A stretch of DNA of 5,150 bases from Bacteroidales bacterium Bact_07 (GTDB taxonomy: Bacteria; Bacteroidota; Bacteroidia; Bacteroidales; Tenuifilaceae): contig LUYY01000024.1 in NCBI GenBank assembly GCA_001603415.1, forward strand, positions 1 through 5,150, given 5' to 3'. How positions within the stretch are numbered: position 1 is the stretch's first letter; every line of letters begins with the position of its first letter. Below, piece by piece: positions 1 through 5,150 of the stretch. Below the pieces are notes generated by a model. It was not told the origin of the DNA. It was given only the letters and a program-made list of their open reading frames with translations, and ran no database searches. A program made the translations under genes and the position numbers.

Positions 1-140
1 ATTGACAAATCTCGAATAAACCATCCAAAACGCAAACGCTTAATCCCAACCCGCGTGCAAGCTGAATACTTTACACCACACTCTTTCCAAAGAAATGCGT
101 AAAGCAGAGCAAGGAATTGAATGAATAAGCAAAAAAACAA

Positions 141-190
141 ACACACTACACACTCCACACTCCACACTGCACGCTGTACACTGTACACTA
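141..190. repeat. Seven-unit tandem heptamer repeat abutting the lgt stop codon
   Basis: Reading the plus strand in steps of seven from position 141 gives ACACACT, ACACACT, CCACACT, CCACACT, GCACGCT, GTACACT and GTACACT. The unit is [ACG][CT]AC[AG]CT, and the phase is kept without a single insertion or deletion. Variants come as adjacent identical pairs, which suggests duplication by slippage or unequal exchange. The last bases (188-190) are the lgt stop codon TAG on the minus strand, so the array begins exactly where lgt ends. A lone CCACACT also sits at 76-82. On the lgt transcript strand the array holds only G, U and A apart from a few C, so it forms no convincing hairpin. Its role is unknown. 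Confidence 0.93.
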
Positions 191-1018
191 TTTCTCACCC
201 CTCTTGTGTTTCCCATTATCGGCAGGGATAAATACTACAGGTTTTAGGTACGAATAAATTAAAAATCCAATGCCAGCAATAATAAAAGGCACGCTAAGCC
301 ACTGCCCCATGTTAAGCATCATGTGCTTTTCAAATTCAACCTGAGGCTCCTTTACATATTCAATGAGAAAGCGTGCACCAAAAAGCAAAATTAGGAAGAT
401 GCCAAAAATGTAACCATTCCTCAGTTTGCCATCGGCTTTAACATAAAGCCAGTAAAGCAGGAAGAATATGGCAGCGTACGATAGGGCCTCGTAAAGCTGC
501 GTGGGATGCTTTGGAAGAATTTCTCCATTACGAGCAAAGATAAACCCCCAGGGCAAAGTGGTTTCAACACCGTAAATCTCGGAGTTCATAAGATTCCCTA
601 TACGAATAAAGGCTCCGCCAATAGCTACTGTTATTACTACTCTATCAATAACGTAAATCATTGGCACCCTATGCTTGCGGGCAAAAAGGTAAAGTGCAAT
701 GAGAATACCAATGGCAGCACCATGACTCGCCAATCCGCCATGCCAAATCTTTAAAATCTCAATGGGGTTACTAAGGTAGTAATCGGGCTCATAGAAAAAG
801 CAGTGGCCTAATCGGGCACCTATAACCGTGCCTACTATCATATACATGGTAAGCGAATCGAGAAAACCCTCGGGGAGGTGTTCACGCTTTACAAATCGGT
901 TAAAAATGATATATCCAACATAAAAGGCCATTGCCCACATTAACCCGTAGTATCTTACCGAGAATGGGCCAATCCTGAATATCTCAGGATCGATATTCCA
1001 AGTTATGTACGCAAGCAT
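188..1018 (-). CDS. lgt: Prolipoprotein diacylglyceryl transferase Lgt
   Basis: Inner-membrane enzyme that moves diacylglycerol from phosphatidylglycerol to the lipobox cysteine of prolipoproteins, the first step of lipoprotein maturation. The 276-residue product has the family's multi-pass hydrophobic profile, with segments near residues 25-42, 57-75, 97-113, 125-140, 181-194, 202-217 and 240-258. Diagnostic stretches are HGG at 93-95 followed by H99-G100, the Lgt signature around residues 134-150 (GGAFIRIGN then N145, E147, G150), KHPTQLYE at 170-177, and R216 in the late ARFLIEY segment. Length and start agree with the family (MLAYITWNIDPEIF is a typical N-terminus). The gene is separated from metK by 137 bases containing a terminator, so it is probably transcribed alone. 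The only promoter-like match is weak: TACATTTA at 1042-1035 with TTG 22 bases upstream. The stop codon runs into a heptamer repeat. Identity is secure. Confidence 0.98.
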   Translation of the reverse strand: MLAYITWNIDPEIFRIGPFSVRYYGLMWAMAFYVGYIIFNRFVKREHLPEGFLDSLTMYMIVGTVIGARLGHCFFYEPDYYLSNPIEILKIWHGGLASHGAAIGILIALYLFARKHRVPMIYVIDRVVITVAIGGAFIRIGNLMNSEIYGVETTLPWGFIFARNGEILPKHPTQLYEALSYAAIFFLLYWLYVKADGKLRNGYIFGIFLILLFGARFLIEYVKEPQVEFEKHMMLNMGQWLSVPFIIAGIGFLIYSYLKPVVFIPADNGKHKRGEK

Positions 1019-1106
1019 AGTTCCAAAATTTTTGTAAATGTAAATGAAAAAATTGTTTTGGCAGCAATCCGTCTCATTATATTGGTGTAACGCATTTGTA
1101 AATAAT

Positions 1107-1129
1107 AAGGCCGGTTTGAATCCGGCCTT
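1107..1129 (-). terminator. Rho-independent terminator after metK
   Basis: Perfect 8-bp inverted repeat AAGGCCGG / CCGGCCTT with a 7-base loop. On the minus strand it is followed by ATTATTTA, a moderately T-rich tail, while the plus-strand side has no T run, so it works for leftward transcription. It lies 27 bases past the metK stop and 88 bases before the lgt start. It therefore ends the metK transcript and separates lgt. Confidence 0.85.
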
Positions 1130-1155
1130 GAAGAGTATGAATGTTAAGCGACTAC

Positions 1156-2424
1156 TTACAGGTTAAACTCCTTGCGGAGCACATCTACGTAATCGAGTTT
1201 TTCCCAGGTGAAAAACTCTACCTCCTTTTTAACAATCTTCTCGCCCTCACAGTTGCCATTTATAATGAACTCTACCTCGCGCTTATAGTAATCGCGGCCA
1301 AAATGGCCGTAGGCTGCAGTTTCCTCAAAAATAGGATTCTTTAAGCCTAAGCGTTTTACAATGGCTCCGGGACGTAAGTCGAAAATCTTCTTAATTTTTT
1401 CGGCAATTTGCCCGTCGGTTAGCTTAACGTGCGAAGTGCCATAGGTATTAACGTAAAGCCCAACTGGTTCGGCAACGCCAATGGCGTAAGCCACTTGAAT
1501 TAGTACCTCGTCGGCAATGCCAGCAGCCACCATGTTCTTGGCAATATGGCGAGCAGCGTATGCGCCGGAACGGTCAACCTTGCTGGAGTCCTTACCCGAA
1601 AAGGCACCGCCACCGTGTGCCCCTTTCCCACCGTAGGTATCAACAATGATTTTACGGCCGGTTAGGCCAGTATCGCCATGGGGGCCACCAATAACAAATT
1701 TACCGGTAGGGTTCACATGAAGAATGTAATCGTCCTTGAAGAGCTTTTGTACCCGCTCGGGGAATCGCGCCTTGGCACGAGGAATTAGGATATTCTGAAC
1801 ATCTTCCTTAATCTTGTTCAACATCCGAACGTCATCGGAATCAAACTCATCGTGTTGGGTTGATACTACAATGGTATGAATTCGTAAGGGTTGGTTATTA
1901 TCGTCGTACTCAATGGTTACCTGCGATTTGGCATCGGGACGGAGGTAGGTCATCACCTTCCCCTCCCTGCGTATTTTGGCAAGTTCCATGAGCAACACAT
2001 GCGACAGCACTAATGCCAGCGGCATGTAATCGTCGGTTTCGCGACAGGCATAGCCAAACATCATACCCTGGTCGCCTGCACCTTGCGATAGCTCATCGCC
2101 ACGCTCAACACCACGGTTAATATCGGGCGACTGCTCGTGGATTGAGGAAATTACACCACACGATTCGGCATCGAACCTCAACTCGTGCCTGGTGTATCCT
2201 ATACGTCGGATAACCCGTCGGGCAACCTCCTGAACATCAACGTATGCATGGGTTTTAACCTCACCGCTTAGAACAACCAATCCGGTTGTAACCAGTGTTT
2301 CGCAGGCTACCTTTGAGTTAGGATCGCGACGAAGAAATTCATCGAGAAGAGCATCGGAAATTTGATCGGCTAGCTTATCGGGATGCCCTTCCGATACGCT
2401 TTCCGAAGTAAATAAATATCCCAT
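1156..2424 (-). CDS. metK: S-adenosylmethionine synthase MetK
   Basis: Cytosolic enzyme that makes S-adenosylmethionine from methionine and ATP, releasing phosphate and diphosphate. The protein is 422 residues, longer than the roughly 384 of E. coli. It carries the ATP-binding GHPDK at 13-17, the family hexapeptide GAGDQG at 115-120 followed by MMFGYA, GGPHGDTGLTGRKI near 247-259, and the glycine-rich GGGAFSGKD at 271-279 followed by SSKVDRSGAY. All three MetK domains (N-terminal, central, C-terminal) are present and uninterrupted. The extra length is partly an insert near residues 215-235 and a C-terminal tail ending EKLDYVDVLRKEFNL, as is usual for Bacteroidetes homologues. The ATG start is fixed by the conserved N-terminus MGYLFTSESVSEGHPDK. 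The gene has its own promoter, a structured leader resembling a SAM-II riboswitch, and its own terminator, so it looks feedback-controlled by its product. Identity is secure. Confidence 0.99.
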   Translation of the reverse strand: MGYLFTSESVSEGHPDKLADQISDALLDEFLRRDPNSKVACETLVTTGLVVLSGEVKTHAYVDVQEVARRVIRRIGYTRHELRFDAESCGVISSIHEQSPDINRGVERGDELSQGAGDQGMMFGYACRETDDYMPLALVLSHVLLMELAKIRREGKVMTYLRPDAKSQVTIEYDDNNQPLRIHTIVVSTQHDEFDSDDVRMLNKIKEDVQNILIPRAKARFPERVQKLFKDDYILHVNPTGKFVIGGPHGDTGLTGRKIIVDTYGGKGAHGGGAFSGKDSSKVDRSGAYAARHIAKNMVAAGIADEVLIQVAYAIGVAEPVGLYVNTYGTSHVKLTDGQIAEKIKKIFDLRPGAIVKRLGLKNPIFEETAAYGHFGRDYYKREVEFIINGNCEGEKIVKKEVEFFTWEKLDYVDVLRKEFNL

Positions 2425-2462
2425 AGTATAAAATCTTTATAAGTTAAACAAATATCTATGGG
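2420..2462 (-). promoter_or_regulatory. Inverted pairing enclosing the metK start codon
   Basis: On the metK transcript, CCCAUAG (2462-2456) is perfectly complementary to CUAUGGG (2426-2420), which contains the AUG start codon (2424-2422) and the first base of the second codon region. The 7-bp stem would close an AU-rich loop of 29 bases and hide the start codon. It lies 29 bases downstream of the SAM-II-like aptamer and could be its expression platform. The complementarity is visible in the sequence; its function is inference, and the long loop makes the stem only moderately stable. Confidence 0.4.
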
Positions 2463-2490
2463 GAAGGTTTGAACGATTGCGCGAATAATC

Positions 2491-2540
2491 GCTGTTTTAG
2501 CATTTATTACTGTGGTTGCAATCAGCCAAATCTTTCCACA
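2491..2540 (-). promoter_or_regulatory. SAM-II (SAM-alpha) type riboswitch aptamer in the metK leader
   Basis: On the minus strand the metK leader shows the SAM-II order of elements. P1 is UGUGG (2540-2536) pairing with CCACA (2515-2511). The P1 loop holds GAUUU (2532-2528) and AUUGCA (2522-2517). The 3' tail holds AAUAAA (2508-2503) and GCUAAA (2501-2496). Finally CAGC (2494-2491) is complementary to GCUG (2526-2523) in the loop and would form the H-type pseudoknot. The conserved blocks GAUUU, AUUGCA, AUAAA and GCUAAA match those I recall for SAM-II RNAs upstream of alphaproteobacterial met genes, while the helices differ in sequence but keep pairing. The element begins within a few bases of the predicted transcription start of metK and precedes the SAM synthase gene, as expected for product feedback. 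It ends 66 bases before the start codon, so direct masking of a ribosome site by the aptamer itself is unlikely. I could not run a covariance-model search. Confidence 0.78.
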
Positions 2541-2549
2541 TTTAGCCCA

Positions 2550-2580
2550 CAAATGTAAACGATAAACTTGTATATAACAA
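2550..2580 (-). promoter_or_regulatory. Bacteroidetes-type promoter of metK
   Basis: On the minus strand a TTG (2580-2578) is followed after exactly 20 bases by TACATTTG (2557-2550), a full match to the Bacteroidetes consensus TTG, 19-21 bases, TAnnTTTG. The predicted start of transcription is a few bases downstream, near 2546-2543, just before the riboswitch-like aptamer. The promoter lies only 26 bases beyond the stop codon of the upstream membrane-protein gene. No terminator is seen between them, so some readthrough from the pan operon is also possible. Confidence 0.8.
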
Positions 2581-2606
2581 CTTTCCTTCCTACTTATTGA
2601 AACGGT

Positions 2607-3611
2607 TTATACCGATTGCCGGTGCTTAGCGAAGTAGAGGTAACCCATTGATAATAATCCGGCAAAAATCAAAAGCAGTGTTTGCGACTCGTGCGAGATA
2701 ACGGCAAAAATCAACCCATTTTCGTAGGTAATGCCAAAAATACCAAGGGCCGATGCGGTTATTATGTGGTAAGCCCCAAAGCCTCCCTGAACGGGAACGG
2801 TCATGCCATAGGAGCCTATTACCATAATGAACAGTGCATCCCATGCGGTTAAGTGCGATGTAATTGGGGTTGACCAAAGTAAAGCCCAGGTCATTAGCCA
2901 GTAACACGCCCAAATCATAACCGAAAGTAGAACAAAACCCCAAACCCTTGGCGTTCTGTAAATGCTTTTCAGTCCATCGATTACGCCTTTTATTGCGTTT
3001 TTGATTTTGCCGTTTAGCTTTTCGCCCAGAAAATCGCTCTTAACAATAAAACGGATAAGAAGTAAAAAGGCAATGGCCATTACCAGCAGAATCACAATTT
3101 TGTAACCCTCGATACGAATAGCCTTTTGCTCAATAGGCTGAACAATTTTGGTGTAGATGTATTCACCAAAGGTATCAATCTGGATAAGAACAACTATAAC
3201 CGTTGAGATTAAAAGCATGGCAACATCGGCAGCGCGTTCAACCACCACTGTTCCAACCAACGAATCGAATCGGATTTTGGAAACCTTGCTTACGCTACCG
3301 CATTTAGCCACCTCACCAAAACGGGGCAAAGCAAGGTTGGCTAAGTAGCCAAACATTACCGCAGCAAACAGTTTGCCGAATGGGGGTTTTTCGCCAAGTG
3401 GCTGCATCAGGTAACCCCAACGAAGAGCCCTGAGTGCATGGGCTACAAGAGCAAGCAAAAGCGATAGCGCAATCCACAAAAAGTTAACATCCTTAAAGCC
3501 CTGGGCTATATGGGTAAAGTTAACACTACGAAAAGCGTAATAGAGTAATACAAGAGCAAGAGCAAAGAATACGGCAAAATTAAAAAGCCTTGATTTTACT
3601 ATGCTTCTCAA
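2607..3611 (-). CDS. YbhN/UPF0104-type polytopic membrane protein (LPG_synthase_TM family)
   Basis: A 334-residue integral membrane protein with about seven or eight hydrophobic segments (near residues 10-27, 43-60, 80-95, 119-145, 170-190, 223-246, 258-292 and 299-327). It has the hallmarks of the membrane half of lysylphosphatidylglycerol synthases and YbhN proteins: N92 and LPRFGEVAK at 95-103, ERAAD at 125-129, and VPVQGGFGAYH at 272-282. The soluble aminoacyl-transfer domain of MprF is absent, so it is not a complete lysyl-PG synthase. A lipid-handling or flippase-like role is possible but unproven. No ATG lies between the upstream in-frame stop (3641-3639) and residue 69, so the only reasonable start is TTG at 3611, 17 bases after the panD stop. 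That spacing suggests co-transcription, and perhaps translational coupling, with panC-panD. The family call is good; the function and exact start are uncertain. Confidence 0.85.
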   Translation of the reverse strand: MRSIVKSRLFNFAVFFALALVLLYYAFRSVNFTHIAQGFKDVNFLWIALSLLLALVAHALRALRWGYLMQPLGEKPPFGKLFAAVMFGYLANLALPRFGEVAKCGSVSKVSKIRFDSLVGTVVVERAADVAMLLISTVIVVLIQIDTFGEYIYTKIVQPIEQKAIRIEGYKIVILLVMAIAFLLLIRFIVKSDFLGEKLNGKIKNAIKGVIDGLKSIYRTPRVWGFVLLSVMIWACYWLMTWALLWSTPITSHLTAWDALFIMVIGSYGMTVPVQGGFGAYHIITASALGIFGITYENGLIFAVISHESQTLLLIFAGLLSMGYLYFAKHRQSV

Positions 3612-3628
3612 TGCAGTAGGATGATTTG

Positions 3629-3979
3629 TTATACAAGTTTATTGGTTGCAGTATCGGGGAAAATGACGGTAGGTTTGAACTTTTTAGCCTCCTCAAAATC
3701 CATGGATGCATAGGAAATGATAATTACCACATCGCCCACAACGCATTTACGGGCTGCCGGGCCATTAAGACAAACCTGCCCGCTACCGCGTTCACCTTTT
3801 ATTACATAGGTTTCGAGGCGTTCGCCGTTGTTTATGTTAACAATCTGAACCTTTTCGTTTTCAATTATGTTTGCTGCCTCCATCAGGTCTTCGTCAATGG
3901 TAATGCTGCCAATATAGTTAAGGTTGGCCTCAGTGATAGTAACCCTGTGGATTTTCGACTTGCAAACTTCAATCATCAT
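3629..3979 (-). CDS. panD: Aspartate 1-decarboxylase PanD (pyruvoyl enzyme)
   Basis: Cytosolic enzyme that decarboxylates aspartate to beta-alanine, the amine half of pantothenate. It is made as a proenzyme that cuts itself between G24 and S25 (context YIGSITID), leaving an N-terminal beta chain and an alpha chain whose first residue becomes the pyruvoyl cofactor. The residues aligned with the E. coli active site are present: K9, H11, G24-S25, R54, Y58 and N72 in LNGPAA. At 116 residues it is slightly shorter than the E. coli protein (126) because of a short C-terminus. The start is either of two adjacent ATGs (3979 or 3976). An AAGG two bases before the first and five before the second slightly favours the second, while residue numbering matches the first. 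It follows panC by 20 bases in the same operon and supplies its substrate. Identity is secure. Confidence 0.98.
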   Translation of the reverse strand: MMIEVCKSKIHRVTITEANLNYIGSITIDEDLMEAANIIENEKVQIVNINNGERLETYVIKGERGSGQVCLNGPAARKCVVGDVVIIISYASMDFEEAKKFKPTVIFPDTATNKLV

Positions 3980-3999
3980 CGCCTTATACGGTTTTTTGA

Positions 4000-4851
4000 C
4001 TATTTAAACATCATGTTATCAATAAGCCTGATATTACCCGCCCAAACGGCTATACATCCAATAATTCCATTTGGGTGATCCCAGCTTTCAACGGGTAAAA
4101 GAGTATTGGCATCGGCTAGCTCAAAGTACTCAACCTTAAGATTTGGGTCTGCGTTAACCTGATTTACCACCCAAAGTATCATTTCTTTAACGGATAACTC
4201 GTGGGTTTTGTTTCGGGCTTCGGCTAATGTTTTGTGAATAAGAGGTGCACTTTTACGATGTTCGGGAGAAAGCAACAGGTTGCGGCTGCTCATGGCTAAT
4301 CCATCGGGTTCACGGACTATTGGGCAGCCAACTATCTCAATAGTATAGCCAAGCATGCGAACCATTGCCCTAATAATGGCCAACTGCTGGTAATCCTTTT
4401 GCCCAAAGTAAGCGCGGTGCGGTGCAACAATATCGAAAAGTTTACTTACCACCTGGGCAACCCCGTTGAAGTGTCCCGGCCGAAATTTCCCCTCCATAAC
4501 CTTATCGAGCATCCCAAAATCGAACACACGGGTGTCGGGCTCAGGGTATATCTCCTGCTCGGTGGGCATAAAAACTATATCAACACCCGCAGCCTCAAGC
4601 ATTGGAATATCCCTTTCGGGCATTCGGGGGTAGTTTTTCAGGTCGTTCTTATCGTTAAACTGGGTTGGATTAACAAAAATGCTCACAACCGTGATATCGT
4701 TATCGGCTACACAACGCTCTACGAGTGAGATATGTCCTTTGTGGAGAGCACCCATGGTGGGAACAAATCCAATGCTCTTCCCCTCATGCTTAAGGTTCTG
4801 GATGATCTTTTTTAGGTCGGCTACCTTGTCAACAATCACACCCATAGGCAT
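4000..4851 (-). CDS. panC: Pantothenate synthetase PanC (pantoate-beta-alanine ligase)
   Basis: Cytosolic ligase that activates pantoate with ATP as pantoyl-adenylate and joins it to beta-alanine, giving pantothenate, the coenzyme A precursor. The 283-residue length is normal. Visible motifs are the PTMGALHKGH nucleotide-binding segment (HKGH at 37-40), FVNPTQF at 59-65, EGKFRPGHFNGV at 120-131, GQKDYQQ at 150-156, and the KMSKS-like REPDGLAMSSRN at 180-191. The ATG at 4851 gives MPMGVI; a second in-frame ATG at 4845 (residue 3) is equally possible, and no clear Shine-Dalgarno decides. It is the first gene of a probable panC-panD-membrane protein operon. No panB or panE is in the window, so pantoate supply is encoded elsewhere. 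Upstream lie an imperfect promoter box (AACCTTTG, 4892-4885) and a 14-base palindrome. Identity is secure. Confidence 0.98.
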   Translation of the reverse strand: MPMGVIVDKVADLKKIIQNLKHEGKSIGFVPTMGALHKGHISLVERCVADNDITVVSIFVNPTQFNDKNDLKNYPRMPERDIPMLEAAGVDIVFMPTEQEIYPEPDTRVFDFGMLDKVMEGKFRPGHFNGVAQVVSKLFDIVAPHRAYFGQKDYQQLAIIRAMVRMLGYTIEIVGCPIVREPDGLAMSSRNLLLSPEHRKSAPLIHKTLAEARNKTHELSVKEMILWVVNQVNADPNLKVEYFELADANTLLPVESWDHPNGIIGCIAVWAGNIRLIDNMMFK

Positions 4852-4868
4852 TTATATTTTACTGTGGC

Positions 4869-4882
4869 AGTTCAATTGAACT
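4869..4882. promoter_or_regulatory. Perfect 14-base palindrome before panC (operator candidate)
   Basis: AGTTCAATTGAACT is its own reverse complement with no spacer. It lies 17 bases upstream of the panC start. It sits directly downstream of AACCTTTG (4892-4885, minus strand), a one-mismatch match to the Bacteroidetes -7 box TAnnTTTG, though no TTG is found at the expected upstream spacing. If that box is used, transcription starts inside the palindrome, a good position for a dimeric repressor. The palindrome itself is certain; operator function is inference. Confidence 0.45.
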
Positions 4883-5055
4883 TGCAAAGGTTGTAATTTT
4901 TTGAATAACATGTATGTTGATTTTTCCAATAATGCCATAAAACATACCAATAAGTGTGAATTTTAATTAAAAATCTGACCTACTAAATCGCAAAAAGAGA
5001 CTGACTATTGATAATCAACTACATATCAAAATAACCATTATCCAGAAAAAAGTTG

Positions 5056-5063
5056 TAACTTTG
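5056..5063 (+). promoter_or_regulatory. Rightward Bacteroidetes -7 promoter box
   Basis: TAACTTTG matches TAnnTTTG exactly and points toward the right edge, 84 bases before an ATG at 5148. No TTG lies 19-21 bases upstream (that stretch reads ATAACCATTA), so only half of the promoter is recognisable. It makes a divergent gene to the right of panC likely. Confidence 0.5.
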
Positions 5064-5147
5064 TAGCCTATTATATTTTTTAATAATTGCGCCTTAGTGG
5101 TTGATGTTTTAGCTATTTAATCAAATTCGGCAAAAGAATAATCCAAA

Positions 5148-5150
5148 ATG
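5148..5150 (+). other. Possible start codon of a divergent gene cut by the window edge
   Basis: The window ends in ATG, preceded by AAAAGAATAATCCAAA, an A-rich context of the kind used for initiation in Bacteroidetes. A rightward promoter box lies upstream. Earlier rightward ATGs meet stops quickly (for example ATG TTT TAG at 5104). From memory, panC in many Bacteroidales is divergent from a glycogen/starch synthase gene, but nothing in the window identifies the product. Confidence 0.3.

Larger units (their letters stand above)
4852..5147. other. Divergent intergenic region upstream of panC
   Basis: These 296 AT-rich bases hold no credible coding frame. Recognisable items are the 14-base palindrome and imperfect leftward promoter box near panC, a second small palindrome TTGAT-A-ATCAA at 5008-5018, and the rightward TAACTTTG box at 5056-5063. 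No tRNA, riboswitch or terminator was recognised. Confidence 0.7.

Noticed and set aside
131..190. Terminator for lgt formed by the heptamer array plus the following T-rich stretch
   Set aside because: A T-rich tail is present on the minus strand (140-131), but the array on that strand is almost only G, T and A and gives no stable stem beyond short self-complementary TGTACA units with no room for a loop.
121..231. Small plus-strand frame starting ATG at 121 with AAGGA six bases upstream
   Set aside because: Its 36 codons run through the heptamer repeat and then antisense to the end of lgt; the composition is dictated by the repeat and nothing resembles a known peptide.
1035..1067. lgt promoter candidate: TTG and TACATTTA on the minus strand
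   Set aside because: The -7 box has one mismatch and the spacer is 22 bases, outside the usual 19-21; kept only as a remark under lgt.
2370..2552. 60-codon minus-strand frame in the metK leader
   Set aside because: It begins at the metK promoter box, spans the riboswitch-like aptamer and overlaps the start of metK in another frame. Its start would lie upstream of or at the predicted transcription start, so it is better explained by the RNA element.
3626..4078. 150-codon plus-strand open frame
   Set aside because: It is the complement of panD and the end of panC, which are both certain from conserved motifs; no family features are seen in the antisense product.
4913..4946. Inverted repeat TATGTT / AACATA upstream of panC
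   Set aside because: Six weak pairs around a 22-base loop, with no T tract and no link to a gene boundary.
4961..4972. Palindrome TTTTAATTAAAA
   Set aside because: Made only of A and T in an AT-rich intergenic region, so it is expected by chance and lacks a clear position relative to a promoter.

Overview
The window reads as a chromosomal housekeeping segment of a member of the Bacteroidota, most likely order Bacteroidales. The grounds are the protein sequences (PanD with the MMIEV start and an ERGSGxxCLNG core, a long MetK with a Bacteroidetes-type C-terminal tail, Lgt beginning MLAYITWN), the moderate AT richness, the scarcity of Shine-Dalgarno sequences, and promoter boxes of the Bacteroidetes type (TTG, about 20 bases, TAnnTTTG). 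This assignment is inferred from sequence features alone.

All five confident genes lie on the minus strand. In transcription order (right to left) they are panC (4851-4000), panD (3979-3629), a YbhN/UPF0104-type membrane protein (3611-2607, TTG start), metK (2424-1156) and lgt (1018-188). The first three are spaced by 20 and 17 bases and look like one operon. PanD makes beta-alanine and PanC joins it to pantoate, so the pair covers the end of pantothenate (coenzyme A precursor) synthesis. metK has its own promoter (2550-2580) and a strong rho-independent terminator (1107-1129). lgt lies beyond that terminator and must have its own, poorly defined, promoter.

The most interesting element is the metK leader. 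Directly after a near-ideal promoter lies a sequence (2540-2491, minus strand) with the layout and conserved blocks of a SAM-II (SAM-alpha) riboswitch: a P1 stem, GAUUU and AUUGCA in its loop, then AUAAA and GCUAAA, then a pseudoknot partner. This would let SAM, the product of MetK, control its own synthase. Further down, a 7-bp inverted pairing encloses the metK start codon, and its upstream arm lies next to a segment that could instead pair with the P1 strand. That suggests a possible translational switch.

The gene-free ends also hold structure. Positions 141-190 are seven tandem 7-base units running into the lgt stop codon. The region 4852-5147 upstream of panC holds a perfect 14-base palindrome just before panC. 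It also holds a rightward TAACTTTG promoter box and an ATG at the very end of the window, which may begin a divergent gene. Positions 1-102 are open in one plus-strand frame and may be the tail of an unidentified gene.
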